Below are positions 1 through 7,805 of a DNA stretch of 64,000 bases, in pieces; position 1 is the first letter of the stretch, and every line of letters starts with the position of its first letter. The position numbers were made by a program, and so were the translations under genes. Below the pieces are notes generated by a model. That model saw only the letters and a program-made list of their open reading frames with translations. It searched no databases and was not told where the DNA came from. This DNA comes from Actinacidiphila oryziradicis (GTDB lineage Bacteria > Actinomycetota > Actinomycetes > Streptomycetales > Streptomycetaceae): NCBI RefSeq assembly GCF_005047355.1, contig NZ_SUMC01000003.1, forward strand, positions 62,001 through 126,000, in the 5' to 3' direction.

Positions 1-438
1 CCATCTGGTGGGGGGTGTGATGCGCAACGTACTGCCTCCTGGAAGTGTTGGGACAGGGGCGGTGCGGGTGCGCTGCCGCGTCGGCGAGGGTGGCCGGGGC
101 GGGCAGGTGAGTGGGTGGGCGCGGTGGAGGTGACAGGTACGGCCGGGTAGCTGCCGGGTAAGGCCGGGCCTTTAGGGCCCGCAGATGAACATGGCTTGAG
201 GTGTCCGCAACAACAAGGGGCCTTGCGGAAGCCAGACCACCGCTTTGCCGCATCAAGAGTCGGTCAGGGGGTGGGGTTTACCTCACGCACAGCGGAATCA
301 GGGATTCACCTGGTTGATCCGCTGTGATTGCGGACGGCCAGTCAGGGCGTAACGCTCCTCATATATGGCGTCACAAAGGCGCCTTTTATCTCGGGCGGCC
401 GGACCTACCTCAGTGCTCGCCCGGAAGGAGCAGAGACC
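1..438. other. non-coding leader before the first gene
   Basis: I see no convincing gene here. A short hairpin (CGGGCC-TTTAG-GGCCCG) lies at about 166-182 and could end a gene outside the window. A longer imperfect inverted repeat pairs CACAGCGGAATCA (288-300) with TGATCCGCTGTG (315-326). It lies about 110 bases upstream of the gene at 439 and could be an operator or an attenuator hairpin in that gene's leader. The ribosome site GGAAGGAG sits just before the ATG at 439. Confidence 0.5.
288..326. promoter_or_regulatory. inverted repeat upstream of the repeat protein gene
   Basis: CACAGCGGA(A)TCA at 288-300 is the reverse complement of TGATCCGCTGTG at 315-326, apart from one extra A. The spacing of 14 bases suits either a dimeric repressor site or an RNA hairpin. 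Its function is inferred only from position. Confidence 0.3.
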
Positions 439-1425
439 ATGGTCCGTGTCCATGTATCGCCCCGCCTCGCCCCGGCCGGCGCCGCGATCGCCCTCGTCGC
501 CGGCTACGTACTGGCCTCAGGTACCGCCGCCCAGGCTCAGGAGCTCGTTGCCACCTGCACGGTCAATGGCGTCGTCACCCACGGCACCGTCATCAACGGC
601 ACAGCCGGAGCGGACTTCATCGAATGTGAGCACGGCGTGCCGGCCGGTGTCATCATCAACGGTTTCGGCGGCGTCGACCTGATCGACGTCAAGGGCGGCA
701 ACGCCGGCATCATCTACGGCGGCGACGCCGGCGACCTGATCGATGTCGAGGGCGGTAACGCCGGCACCATCTACGGCGCCGGAGGCGCCGACATCATCGA
801 CGTCGAGGGCTACAACACCGGCACCATCAGCGGTGGCGACGCGGCCGATGTCATCTTCGTGGGCAGCGATGACGCCAACGACCTCGGCATCGGCATCAAC
901 GCCGGTGTGGGCATCGGCCCGGGTATCGGGGTGGTGAGTCCTGGTGTGGGCGTGAGTCCGGGTATCGGGGTGGTGAGTCCTGGTGTGAGTGTCAGTCCGG
1001 TTATCGGGGTGGTGAGTCCCGGTGTCGGGGTGGTGAGTCCTGGTGTGAGTGTCAGTCCGGGTATTGGCGTGGTGAGCCCTGGTGTGGGCGTCAGTCCGGT
1101 TATCGGGGTGGTGAGTCCCGGTGTCGGGGTGGTGAGTCCTGGTGTGGGCGTCAGTCCGGTTATCGGCGTGGTCAGTCCCGGTGTGGGCGTTAACGCCGGT
1201 GTCGGTATCAACGCCGGTGTGGGTATCAACGCTGGTGTGGGTATCAATGCCGGTGTGGGCGTCAACGCCGGCATCGGCCTCGGCATCAACACCCGCAGCG
1301 GCAGCACCCGCACCGCCAAGGCCGGCGCCGCCAACACCGGCACGGTCCGCGGCGACGCCGGCCAGGACGTCTGCCTCCTCGATTCCGGCTCCTCGGGCAC
1401 GGTGAGCTGCGAAACGGTGGTCTAA
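439..1425 (+). CDS. secreted RTX-like / elastin-like repeat protein
   Basis: 328 aa, unrecognised family. Residues 1-35 form a signal peptide (hydrophobic core, AQA-like cleavage site). About residues 55-145 hold four 19-20-residue units ending in D-L/I-I-D-V-E, with GGDAGD and GAGGAD turns reminiscent of RTX beta-roll repeats. Residues about 155-255 are fourteen S-P-G-V-G-V / S-P-V-I-G-V-V units. Elastin's VPGVG pentapeptide is close to these. Five NAGVGI units follow, and the last 45 residues carry two Cys (one more pair is near residues 45-60), suggesting a disulfide-closed end. The start at 439 follows GGAAGGAG; an upstream in-frame ATG at 328 would bury the signal peptide. Probably an extracellular or cell-surface structural protein. 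The call of secreted repeat protein is firm, the role is not. Confidence 0.8.
   Translation: MVRVHVSPRLAPAGAAIALVAGYVLASGTAAQAQELVATCTVNGVVTHGTVINGTAGADFIECEHGVPAGVIINGFGGVDLIDVKGGNAGIIYGGDAGDLIDVEGGNAGTIYGAGGADIIDVEGYNTGTISGGDAADVIFVGSDDANDLGIGINAGVGIGPGIGVVSPGVGVSPGIGVVSPGVSVSPVIGVVSPGVGVVSPGVSVSPGIGVVSPGVGVSPVIGVVSPGVGVVSPGVGVSPVIGVVSPGVGVNAGVGINAGVGINAGVGINAGVGVNAGIGLGINTRSGSTRTAKAGAANTGTVRGDAGQDVCLLDSGSSGTVSCETVV
909..1280 (+). repeat. in-gene tandem repeats coding PGVGV and NAGVGI units
   Basis: Degenerate 18-21-base units such as AGTCCTGGTGTGGGCGTC repeat about fourteen times (909-1190), then 18-base units coding N-A-G-V-G-I/V repeat five times (1189-1280). The units are nearly identical at DNA level, so the array is prone to slippage and may differ in length between strains. 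Confidence 0.9.
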
Positions 1426-1535
1426 CAGGACTCCATCGGGCCCGGGCTCGCTTTCGCCGTCCAGTCGGCGAAAGCGAGCCCGGTCGGCTCCCGCCCGGGG
1501 AGGGGCGCGCCCCGCGATTGGCTACGCTGCGCCCC

Positions 1536-2342
1536 ATGCGAGATCTTGCGGCCGGTATACGGCACTTGGCCCATGGCCAGCGATGGGTGGCACGCAATGG
1601 CGGAGCCTACGGAATCGGGCTGCTACCCGCCCTGATCACCTTCGTCGGTTACGTGGCCGCGCTCGTCGCCCTCGCCTTCTGGGCCGGCGACCTCACGGCC
1701 TGGGCCACGCCCTTCGCCGACGGCTGGGGCTCACCCTGGCAGGGGCTGTTCCGGGGGTTGCTCACGGCCGTGCTCTTCGGCGGCGGACTGCTGCTCGCGG
1801 TGCTGTCCTTCACCGCGGTCACGCTGCTGGTCGGCGATCCGTTCTACGAGGCCATCTCCGGGCGCGTCGACGAATCCGAGGGCGGCGCCCCGCCCGCCCC
1901 CGGACTGCCGCTCTGGCGTGAGCTGTTCCGGTCGGCGCGCGACAGCCTACGGGTGCTGCTGCGCGTCGCCGCGTTCGCGGTCGTGCTCTTCGCGGCGGGC
2001 TTCATTCCGGTCATCGGCCAGACCGTCGTCCCGGTCGTCGGCTTCGCCGTCTCCGGCTTCTTCCTCGCACTGGAGCTCACCGGCGTCCCCTTTCAGCGGC
2101 GGTCGGTGCCGCTGCGCGACCGGCTGCGGCTGCTGCGCGGGCGGATGGGGCTGGCGCTGGGCTTCGGCGTGCCGCTGGCGCTGGCCTTTCTCGTACCGCT
2201 GGTCGCGGTCTTCCTGATGCCGGGGGCAGTAGCGGGCGCCACTTTCCTCGTACGGGATCTGATGCCCTACGAGGAAAGTGGCGCCGGGGATGACGGGGAC
2301 GAGGGTCAGGACGCGACGCCGAGCGTGAGCGTGCCCGAGTAG
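1536..2342 (+). CDS. EI24-domain integral membrane protein
   Basis: 268 aa. At least four long hydrophobic segments (about residues 25-50, 70-100, 145-185, 215-240) and an N-terminal amphipathic stretch rich in Arg and His match the EI24 / CysZ-like membrane family found as a single gene in actinobacteria. ATG at 1536 is preferred over the in-frame TTG at 1518; neither has a strong ribosome site. The C-terminus (about residues 233-250) is encoded inside a 22-bp-armed hairpin, and the last 37 bases overlap the convergent dioxygenase gene. The molecular function of the family in Streptomyces is not established; sulfate or small-molecule transport is only a guess from CysZ. Confidence 0.75.
   Translation: MRDLAAGIRHLAHGQRWVARNGGAYGIGLLPALITFVGYVAALVALAFWAGDLTAWATPFADGWGSPWQGLFRGLLTAVLFGGGLLLAVLSFTAVTLLVGDPFYEAISGRVDESEGGAPPAPGLPLWRELFRSARDSLRVLLRVAAFAVVLFAAGFIPVIGQTVVPVVGFAVSGFFLALELTGVPFQRRSVPLRDRLRLLRGRMGLALGFGVPLALAFLVPLVAVFLMPGAVAGATFLVRDLMPYEESGAGDDGDEGQDATPSVSVPE
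2235..2285 (-). terminator. long hairpin inside the EI24 gene, 21 nt after the dioxygenase stop
   Basis: GGCGCCACTTTCCTCGTA (2235-2252) pairs with TACGAGGAAAGTGGCGCC (2268-2285). The flanking bases give 22-nt arms with two mismatches and a 7-nt loop (ATCTGAT). On the minus strand it starts 21 nt after the stop at 2306, so it is well placed to terminate the dioxygenase transcript although it lies within the coding sequence of the facing gene. Confidence 0.6.
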
Positions 2343-3106
2343 CCGGACGAGGCCGAGCTGCCCAGCGCGGCGAGCGTGAGCAGGCCGTCCTGCGCGCCTC
2401 CGCCGCCGTAGATGCTGTCCTGGCTGAGGGTGGTGCGGGTGACGGTGTTGGTGGAGTACGGGGACAACTTGGCCACGGCCGTGGTCACCGTCTCGCTGAA
2501 GAAGAGCTGGCCGGTGTTGACGACGGTGCCGCCGGTGTACGTGCCGTTTGAGACGGTGACGCCGGTGTGCACCTTGATGTGGATGTGGATGGCCCGGCCG
2601 CGGTACCAGCCGGGGTAGATCGTGGTGATGGAGGCCAGGCCGGCCGAGTCGGTGAGGACTCCGCCGCGCAGGAAGGTACCGTCGTCGGCCTCGCTGTGGC
2701 CGTTGGCGCCGACGAAGCCGGAGTACTCGCCGAGCGCGTCGCAGTGCCAGATCTCGACCAGCGCGTTGGGCAGCACCACGCAGGTGGTGCTGTTCACGAC
2801 GGTGAGCGCGAGCTTGAGCGGGATGCCCGCCTTGCCTTCGGTGACGTCGGCACGTACGAGGCCGACGGAGAGGTAGTACGGGCCCTCGGTGACCTCTGCG
2901 AAGAGGGTGCACACAGCGGCGGCGTCCACGGCGGCGTTGGGGGCGCCGCCCGAGTGTGTCGCAGGCGCGGCGGAAGCCGGTCCGGCGCCGATCGTGGCGA
3001 GCCCGGCGGCGCCGAGACCTAACGCGGCGGCCGCTGTGGTTCCGGCGGCGAGGACACTGCGGCGGCTGTGCGCCGAGGGCTGCTGGTTCGTGGGGGGTAG
3101 TGTCAT
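2306..3106 (-). CDS. Tat-exported intradiol ring-cleavage dioxygenase-like protein
   Basis: 266 aa. The N-terminus (S-R-R-S-V-L-A, then a hydrophobic Ala/Gly stretch to about residue 45) is a twin-arginine signal. The mature part has the intradiol dioxygenase pattern: TEGPYY near residue 75, WHCDALGEYSGF near 120, and P-G-W-Y-R-G-R-A-I-H-I-H near 175. These supply the two Tyr and two His that bind Fe(III) in protocatechuate/catechol dioxygenases. Extracellular members of this family occur in streptomycetes and may act on lignin-derived or host-derived catechols; the substrate cannot be read here. The start at 3106 puts the Arg pair at residues 16-17. Confidence 0.85.
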   Translation of the reverse strand: MTLPPTNQQPSAHSRRSVLAAGTTAAAALGLGAAGLATIGAGPASAAPATHSGGAPNAAVDAAAVCTLFAEVTEGPYYLSVGLVRADVTEGKAGIPLKLALTVVNSTTCVVLPNALVEIWHCDALGEYSGFVGANGHSEADDGTFLRGGVLTDSAGLASITTIYPGWYRGRAIHIHIKVHTGVTVSNGTYTGGTVVNTGQLFFSETVTTAVAKLSPYSTNTVTRTTLSQDSIYGGGGAQDGLLTLAALGSSASSGYSGTLTLGVAS

Positions 3107-3208
3107 GAACACGGAAACTAGGGTCGGTTGCTGTGGGTACCGTCTCAGCGGACTGTGCGTTTCATATGTGCGGCAGGTTGGCCGGAAACGCACCGGATCC
3201 CCCGACGC

Positions 3209-5023
3209 CTACCCCCGTTTGGCCGGCGCCAGTACGCCACTCATGGTGGGAAGCGGCGTGCCGTTCCACTCGGTGGTCGGCGGCTGCGGCGGCGCCGACG
3301 CGTACCGGTCGGGGGCCAGCTGCGCCGGGGCGGCGTACCAGTCGGGTGAGGGCTGCGGCTGCACCTGGGTCTGGGACTGCGAGGGGGCGGAGTAGAGCGG
3401 CTGCTGCTGGGGCGCCGGTGCGGCGGCATACAGATCGGCGGCGGGCACGGCCGGTATCAGCGTTGTGGGAGTGGGCTGCTGGGCGGCGTAGAGGTCACGC
3501 TGCTGCTGGGCGGGGTAGGCCTCACGCTGCTGCTGGGCCGGATACGCCTCACGCTGCTGCTGTTGCGCGGGATAGGCCTCACGCTGCTGTTGCGCCGGGT
3601 AGGCCTCGCGCTGCTGCTGCATCGGGTACGACTCGCGCTGCTGTTGCGGATACGCCTCTACGGGCATCAGCGCCGCCGCGGAGGCGGGCTGCGGCGCCTG
3701 CGGCTGCGGTGCCTGCGGCATGACGAAGGACTCGACGGGCGGCTGGGCGGGCATCAGCTGCGGTACCGGAGCCGCGGGCTGCTGCTGCACCGGAGCGGCC
3801 TGCTGCTGGGCCTGCTGCACCTGCTGGGGCTGGGCCTGCTGGACCTGCCACTCCCCGCCGGACTGCGGTGCCGCGTACCAGCTGCCCCCGTAGAGCACAT
3901 TGCTCAGCGCGACCAGCAGCTGCTGCACGTCCGCCTGGGAGCGGACCACGAGTCTGACGAAACTGCTGCTGCTGCCCAGCTTGTTGCCGCACTCGCGGAT
4001 GACCACCCCGTGCTCGGCGAAGAGCCGGTCGCGCAGCACGCGCCCGTCGACGCCGTCCGGCAGCTTGATGAAGATGAAGTTTCCCTGGGAGGGGTAGACG
4101 GTCACGCCGGGCAGCGCCGCGAGCTGCCATGACATCTCCTGGCGGTCGCGCGAGAGCTTGCGCAGGCTCTCGGCGTACTCCTGCCGGTACTCCTTGAGCA
4201 TGAAGACGACGACCTCGGCGAAGGAATTGAGGTTCCACTTCGGCACCGCCTTGCGGATCTTGCCCGCGAGTGCCGGGTTGGCGACGAGGTAGCCGAAGCG
4301 CACGCCGTGCAGGCCGAAGTTCTTGCCGAGGCTCTTCAGGACGATGACGTTGGGGCGCACCGCGGCCTCATGTACGACGCTGGGGTTGGCCTCGGCGTCC
4401 ACGAAGTCGAGGAACGACTCGTCGATCACCACCAGGTCCAGATCCGCGAGCGCGTCCATCATCTGCACGACCTGGTGCTTGTGCAGATAGCCCCCGTCGG
4501 GGTTGTTGGGGTTGCAGATCACCGCGGTGCGCGAGCCTCTGGCACGTACGAAGGAGACGAACGCGGCCGGGTCGAGCCCAAAACCGTTCGCCTCCGGCAG
4601 CAGGAACATATCGACCCGCTTGCCCGTCTCCATCGGCTGGTCGGTCCAGCGGCCGAAGGTGGGGATGGGCGTGGCCATGCTTTCCCGGATCAGCAGGTGG
4701 TCGATCCATGTGATCAGTTCGGTGGAGCCGTTGCCCATCGCCACCGTCTGCGGATTCAGGCCGAGGGTCGAGCAGAGCTCCGTAATGATTGTGTCCGCGC
4801 TGCTTGGGTAATGCGTGAGTATGTCGCGCAGCCTGCTACCCAACTGGTCGAACATGGCGGGGGTCGGGAAGTACGGGTTGCAGGGGATGCCGAAGTCGAC
4901 GCTCTTGCCCGTGCCGCCGCCTGCGCGCTCCAAGGCAAAAATTGACGGGCTGTGCGCGGTGCTCGAGCGAAAGAGCTCCGCGGCATTGCCGTTACCGGCA
5001 TTACCGACAGTTGCGACAGTCAC
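3209..5023 (-). CDS. HisC/CobD-like PLP aminotransferase with long Gln-rich C-terminal tail
   Basis: 604 aa. Residues about 30-385 are a fold-type I PLP enzyme of the histidinol-phosphate aminotransferase / threonine-phosphate decarboxylase class: GNGSTELI, CNPNNPDGG, a VVIDESFLDF stretch and the Schiff-base Lys in S-L-G-K-N-F-G-L followed by GVRFGYL. From about residue 390 to the end is a 215-residue Gln/Pro/Tyr/Ala-rich tail with six QQQREAYPA-type units (DNA about 3490-3655). Family enzymes normally end near residue 360-380, so the tail is an extension. The GTG at 5023 follows GAGGAGG; the longer ORF start at 5086 has no ribosome site. No biosynthetic partner lies beside it, so the substrate is unknown. 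Confidence 0.8.
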   Translation of the reverse strand: MTVATVGNAGNGNAAELFRSSTAHSPSIFALERAGGGTGKSVDFGIPCNPYFPTPAMFDQLGSRLRDILTHYPSSADTIITELCSTLGLNPQTVAMGNGSTELITWIDHLLIRESMATPIPTFGRWTDQPMETGKRVDMFLLPEANGFGLDPAAFVSFVRARGSRTAVICNPNNPDGGYLHKHQVVQMMDALADLDLVVIDESFLDFVDAEANPSVVHEAAVRPNVIVLKSLGKNFGLHGVRFGYLVANPALAGKIRKAVPKWNLNSFAEVVVFMLKEYRQEYAESLRKLSRDRQEMSWQLAALPGVTVYPSQGNFIFIKLPDGVDGRVLRDRLFAEHGVVIRECGNKLGSSSSFVRLVVRSQADVQQLLVALSNVLYGGSWYAAPQSGGEWQVQQAQPQQVQQAQQQAAPVQQQPAAPVPQLMPAQPPVESFVMPQAPQPQAPQPASAAALMPVEAYPQQQRESYPMQQQREAYPAQQQREAYPAQQQQREAYPAQQQREAYPAQQQRDLYAAQQPTPTTLIPAVPAADLYAAAPAPQQQPLYSAPSQSQTQVQPQPSPDWYAAPAQLAPDRYASAPPQPPTTEWNGTPLPTMSGVLAPAKRG

Positions 5024-5238
5024 GTCGGGACCTCCTCGGTCACGTGGACCGCGTCTCCGCGTTCCGTGGCTTCCCCTCGCCCTCAAATGGTGCCCTATGT
5101 AGCCCGTGTGTGGGGCCTGTGTGGCGTTTGTGGGACATGAGTATCTCGTTTCGACTAAGATGCCGCCTCCGGGCTTGAATGTGGGCTAATGCGTACCGAC
5201 TTGCGCCTCATTGAGTGATCTTCACGTACGGCAGGGGG
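5024..5238. other. intergenic region upstream of the aminotransferase
   Basis: 215 bases between the stop of the minus-strand gene at 5239 and the aminotransferase start. It must hold the aminotransferase promoter (read leftward), with A/T-rich bases around 5140-5160. No clear operator was found. Confidence 0.4.
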
Positions 5239-5790
5239 TCACTGACCGTGATCCCCGCAGCACGGGGTGGGGTTCGGCACTTCGAAGGGCGCGAGGGCGC
5301 CGCCTGCAGCGGGCACCGCGGCGAGGACGAGGCGGCCGGAGCGCCATTCGGGCCGGATATGGCCTCGGGTGACGAGCCGCAGGGCGCCGTCGGGCGGGCC
5401 GGGGGAGCCGAGTACCGAAACCGCGTCAATGGCCGAGTGTGCCAGCAGTTCGGCGACCGTCGGGGTGGCGGCGGCCATGGCCTGGGCGCCTGGGAAGAGC
5501 ACTGCGCGCCCGGCGGTGCGGGCGCGGTGCCCGGCGGCGGCCGCGCGGGCGGCGTCGGTACCGGTGCCGGGGTACTCCCGGGCCAGGTGCTCCCGGGTGC
5601 GGGCGGCAGCCGTCTCGTCCGGCAGGGCGAGGGAGAGGGCGACCCGGGGCTGTCCGGTGCGGATCAGGTGCGTACAGCCGAACACGCCCTCAGAGAGGGC
5701 GAGTTCGGCCGCGAGGCGCTGGATGAGGTGATCGGCGTCGCGCAGGGTCGCGGACCCCGCGTCGACGCCGATCACCACGTGGGGTGTCAT
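5239..5790 (-). CDS. hypothetical protein coupled to the PHP metallohydrolase
   Basis: 183 aa, not recognised. Its ATG (5790-5788) overlaps the TGA of the upstream gene (5789-5787) as ATGA, so the two are translationally coupled and probably act together. The protein has no signal peptide or membrane segment. It begins with H-V-V-I-G-V-D-A-G-S, has an Ala/Arg-rich middle and ends in two adjacent Cys. A cytoplasmic role beside a Tat-exported enzyme is odd. Confidence 0.65.
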   Translation of the reverse strand: MTPHVVIGVDAGSATLRDADHLIQRLAAELALSEGVFGCTHLIRTGQPRVALSLALPDETAAARTREHLAREYPGTGTDAARAAAAGHRARTAGRAVLFPGAQAMAAATPTVAELLAHSAIDAVSVLGSPGPPDGALRLVTRGHIRPEWRSGRLVLAAVPAAGGALAPFEVPNPTPCCGDHGQ

Positions 5791-7505
5791 GCGGGCAGCA
5801 CCCAGATCGGGTTGGAGTAGAACCAGAGGTCCTTCCACGGGTCCGCGTCAGCCAGGACGTCGATCGCGGGCCCGGACGGGTCCACGGCCGCGCCGTTCAG
5901 CCCGACGGCGGAGCGGTTGCCGTCGGTGCCGCGCAGCCGGACGTAGAGCGGGCGGTCGACCTTGCCGAGGCTGTACGTCAGCTGGACCGTGCCTGTCGAC
6001 TTGTTGATGTCGAAGGACTTGACGACCTTCGCCGTCGGCGCCGTGAAGGTGTCCCGGTCCGAGACCGCGCCGGTGACCTCGCCCTGGACGACGTCGACCC
6101 GGGCGAGCGTCGGCACGTACTGCGCCCAGTTGGGGCCGTTGGCGGCCGCGATGTCGAGCGTCAGCGTCACCTCCGTACCGCGCTTGACGTGCAGCGCGCC
6201 ACCGAGCGTGGCCCAGCGGCTGCCGCCCTTGAGCTTTGCGTCCAGGCCGCTGATGAGGCCGCCGTGGTCGACCCAGACGCGGCCGGCGCGGATGCCGTCC
6301 ATGACGGCGGCGTAGCTGAAGCCGTCGGCGCCGACATGGGTGCGGCTGTACTGGCCGGGCCAGAAGTCGCCCTGGGTCTGGTCGATGGCGCCCGAGTAGA
6401 CCGGGTCGGTGTACTTGCCGTTGGCGAGGTAGTCGCTGTCCGGGCCGCCGCGCTTGGCGGTGTCGGCGTAGACCTGGTGCGAGTCGGAGTTGGCGGTGAT
6501 CCACCAGGGCTTGCCCTCGGCGAGCAGGCTGTCCCACAGGCCGCCGACGGTGGCCGTCATCCAGTCGAAGCCGCCCCAGGTGCGGTAGCTCTCCAGCGGG
6601 TACCCGGCGAAGGAGTCCGCGCTCGGGCTGTTGTCGTACAGGCCACGCGCCAGGCCCATGCCCTTCGGCGCGGCGATGCCGCCGCCCTGGTGGCCGGGGG
6701 CGCCCTCGAAGCCGACGGCGATGGTGGGCTGGGCGTCACGCCAGTTGCGGATCTCGTGCGGGGAGTCGATGCCCTTGCGCGCCGGGTGGTTGGCGAGCAT
6801 CAGGGCGTCCTTGACCTTACGGCGCTGGACCTGCTCGGCGAGGAAGTTGAGGCCGGAGATGGCCAGCGCCTCATTGGCCGGGCTGCTGCTGCTGGTGTTG
6901 TTGACGCTGCCGTCGAAGGAGGTCTCAAACTCCTTCAGCACCGCGACCTCGTTGTTGCCCGGGTGGACGAACACGGTGCCGTGCTCGGCGCCCGGGATGT
7001 TCCACTCCAGGCCCTGGAAGACCAGGGTGTCGGGGGTCTTGTCCCGGGCGTCCCTGATGTCGGGGTTGACCTTCTCGACGCCGATTTTGGCGTGGGTGAC
7101 ATTGCCGTGGTCGGTGATGACCATCCAGTCCAGGCCGTGTCTGGAGCCCTGCCGGACCTGGTCGATCACGCGGTACTTGCCGTCATTGCTGTACTGGGTG
7201 TGGATGTGGTGGTCGCCGGCCAGCCACAGGAAGCCCCCGCTGCGGGAACCGCTGCCGCTCCGGCCGTCCGACGCGAACGCCGGTGCCGCCCCGGCCGTCC
7301 CGGCGAGCACGCTGCCTGCCGCCAGCCCGGCACCGAGCAGGCCGGTGCGGCGGAGCATCGAGCGCCGGGAGAGCTGGTCCGGAGTGAGCGCCTCGTCGGG
7401 CACCGAGGTGTCGAGGGCGGCCGGCAGGGACCCGGCGTGGTCATGGCCGTGCTGGTCGTCGGCGTGGTGGTGATGTACGTGCCCGTGAGCGTGGTCGTGG
7501 CCCAT
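5787..7505 (-). CDS. Tat-exported PHP-domain / CehA-type metallohydrolase
   Basis: 572 aa. Residues 1-30 are strikingly His-rich (GHDHAHGHVHHHHADD and similar). A twin-arginine signal follows (R-R-S-M-L-R-R-T-G-L-L, about residues 50-85). The mature protein starts the PHP fold with D-H-H-I-H-T-Q-Y-S-N-D-G and has further His/Asp motifs (VITDHGN, FQGLEWN, a VHPGNNE stretch, ANSDSHQ) that supply a multi-metal phosphoesterase site. CehA/McbA-family hydrolases have this layout. The ATG at 7505 has GAGGAG 8 bases upstream; 7556 does not. Substrate unknown; phosphoester or ester hydrolysis outside the cell is likely. Confidence 0.8.
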   Translation of the reverse strand: MGHDHAHGHVHHHHADDQHGHDHAGSLPAALDTSVPDEALTPDQLSRRSMLRRTGLLGAGLAAGSVLAGTAGAAPAFASDGRSGSGSRSGGFLWLAGDHHIHTQYSNDGKYRVIDQVRQGSRHGLDWMVITDHGNVTHAKIGVEKVNPDIRDARDKTPDTLVFQGLEWNIPGAEHGTVFVHPGNNEVAVLKEFETSFDGSVNNTSSSSPANEALAISGLNFLAEQVQRRKVKDALMLANHPARKGIDSPHEIRNWRDAQPTIAVGFEGAPGHQGGGIAAPKGMGLARGLYDNSPSADSFAGYPLESYRTWGGFDWMTATVGGLWDSLLAEGKPWWITANSDSHQVYADTAKRGGPDSDYLANGKYTDPVYSGAIDQTQGDFWPGQYSRTHVGADGFSYAAVMDGIRAGRVWVDHGGLISGLDAKLKGGSRWATLGGALHVKRGTEVTLTLDIAAANGPNWAQYVPTLARVDVVQGEVTGAVSDRDTFTAPTAKVVKSFDINKSTGTVQLTYSLGKVDRPLYVRLRGTDGNRSAVGLNGAAVDPSGPAIDVLADADPWKDLWFYSNPIWVLPA

Positions 7506-7805
7506 CTCAAGCTCCTCGATGCTCTTTACTTGCTCTTGGTGTGGCAGAAGAGACATTCCGTGAAGGAGATGAACAACAGTCGATGGGTTGGTGACGGGCA
7601 GTCATACGGCGGCGGTCGGTGCCCCGTCGGCCGGCCCGCACCCGAGGACGAACCGGACAGCGGGGGCTGGGTGTCCCGGGTCGCGAAAACAGAACACCGG
7701 TGGTTTCGCCGATGGCGGTGATGCGGCAGCAAGCGTTTGCTTAGCGTTGACATGCCCCGAACACGTATTCCCATGGTGTCACCCCCCGACGGAAGGCCCA
7801 CCCCG
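7506..7805. other. divergent intergenic region with promoters
   Basis: 300 bases between the PHP-hydrolase gene (leftward) and the phosphodiesterase gene (rightward). It carries the LacI-like palindrome at 7729-7740. No further gene is supported; open frames here are unsupported by ribosome sites. Confidence 0.5.
7729..7740. promoter_or_regulatory. LacI-family-like operator
   Basis: GCAAGCGTTTGC is a 12-bp quasi-palindrome with the central CG and flanking half-sites typical of LacI/GalR-family operators. It lies 66 bases upstream of the phosphodiesterase start. No LacI-family gene is in the window. Confidence 0.4.

Noticed and set aside
909..1280. regular repeats considered as a CRISPR array
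   Set aside because: Repeats are contiguous, coding and in frame, without unique spacers and without cas genes.
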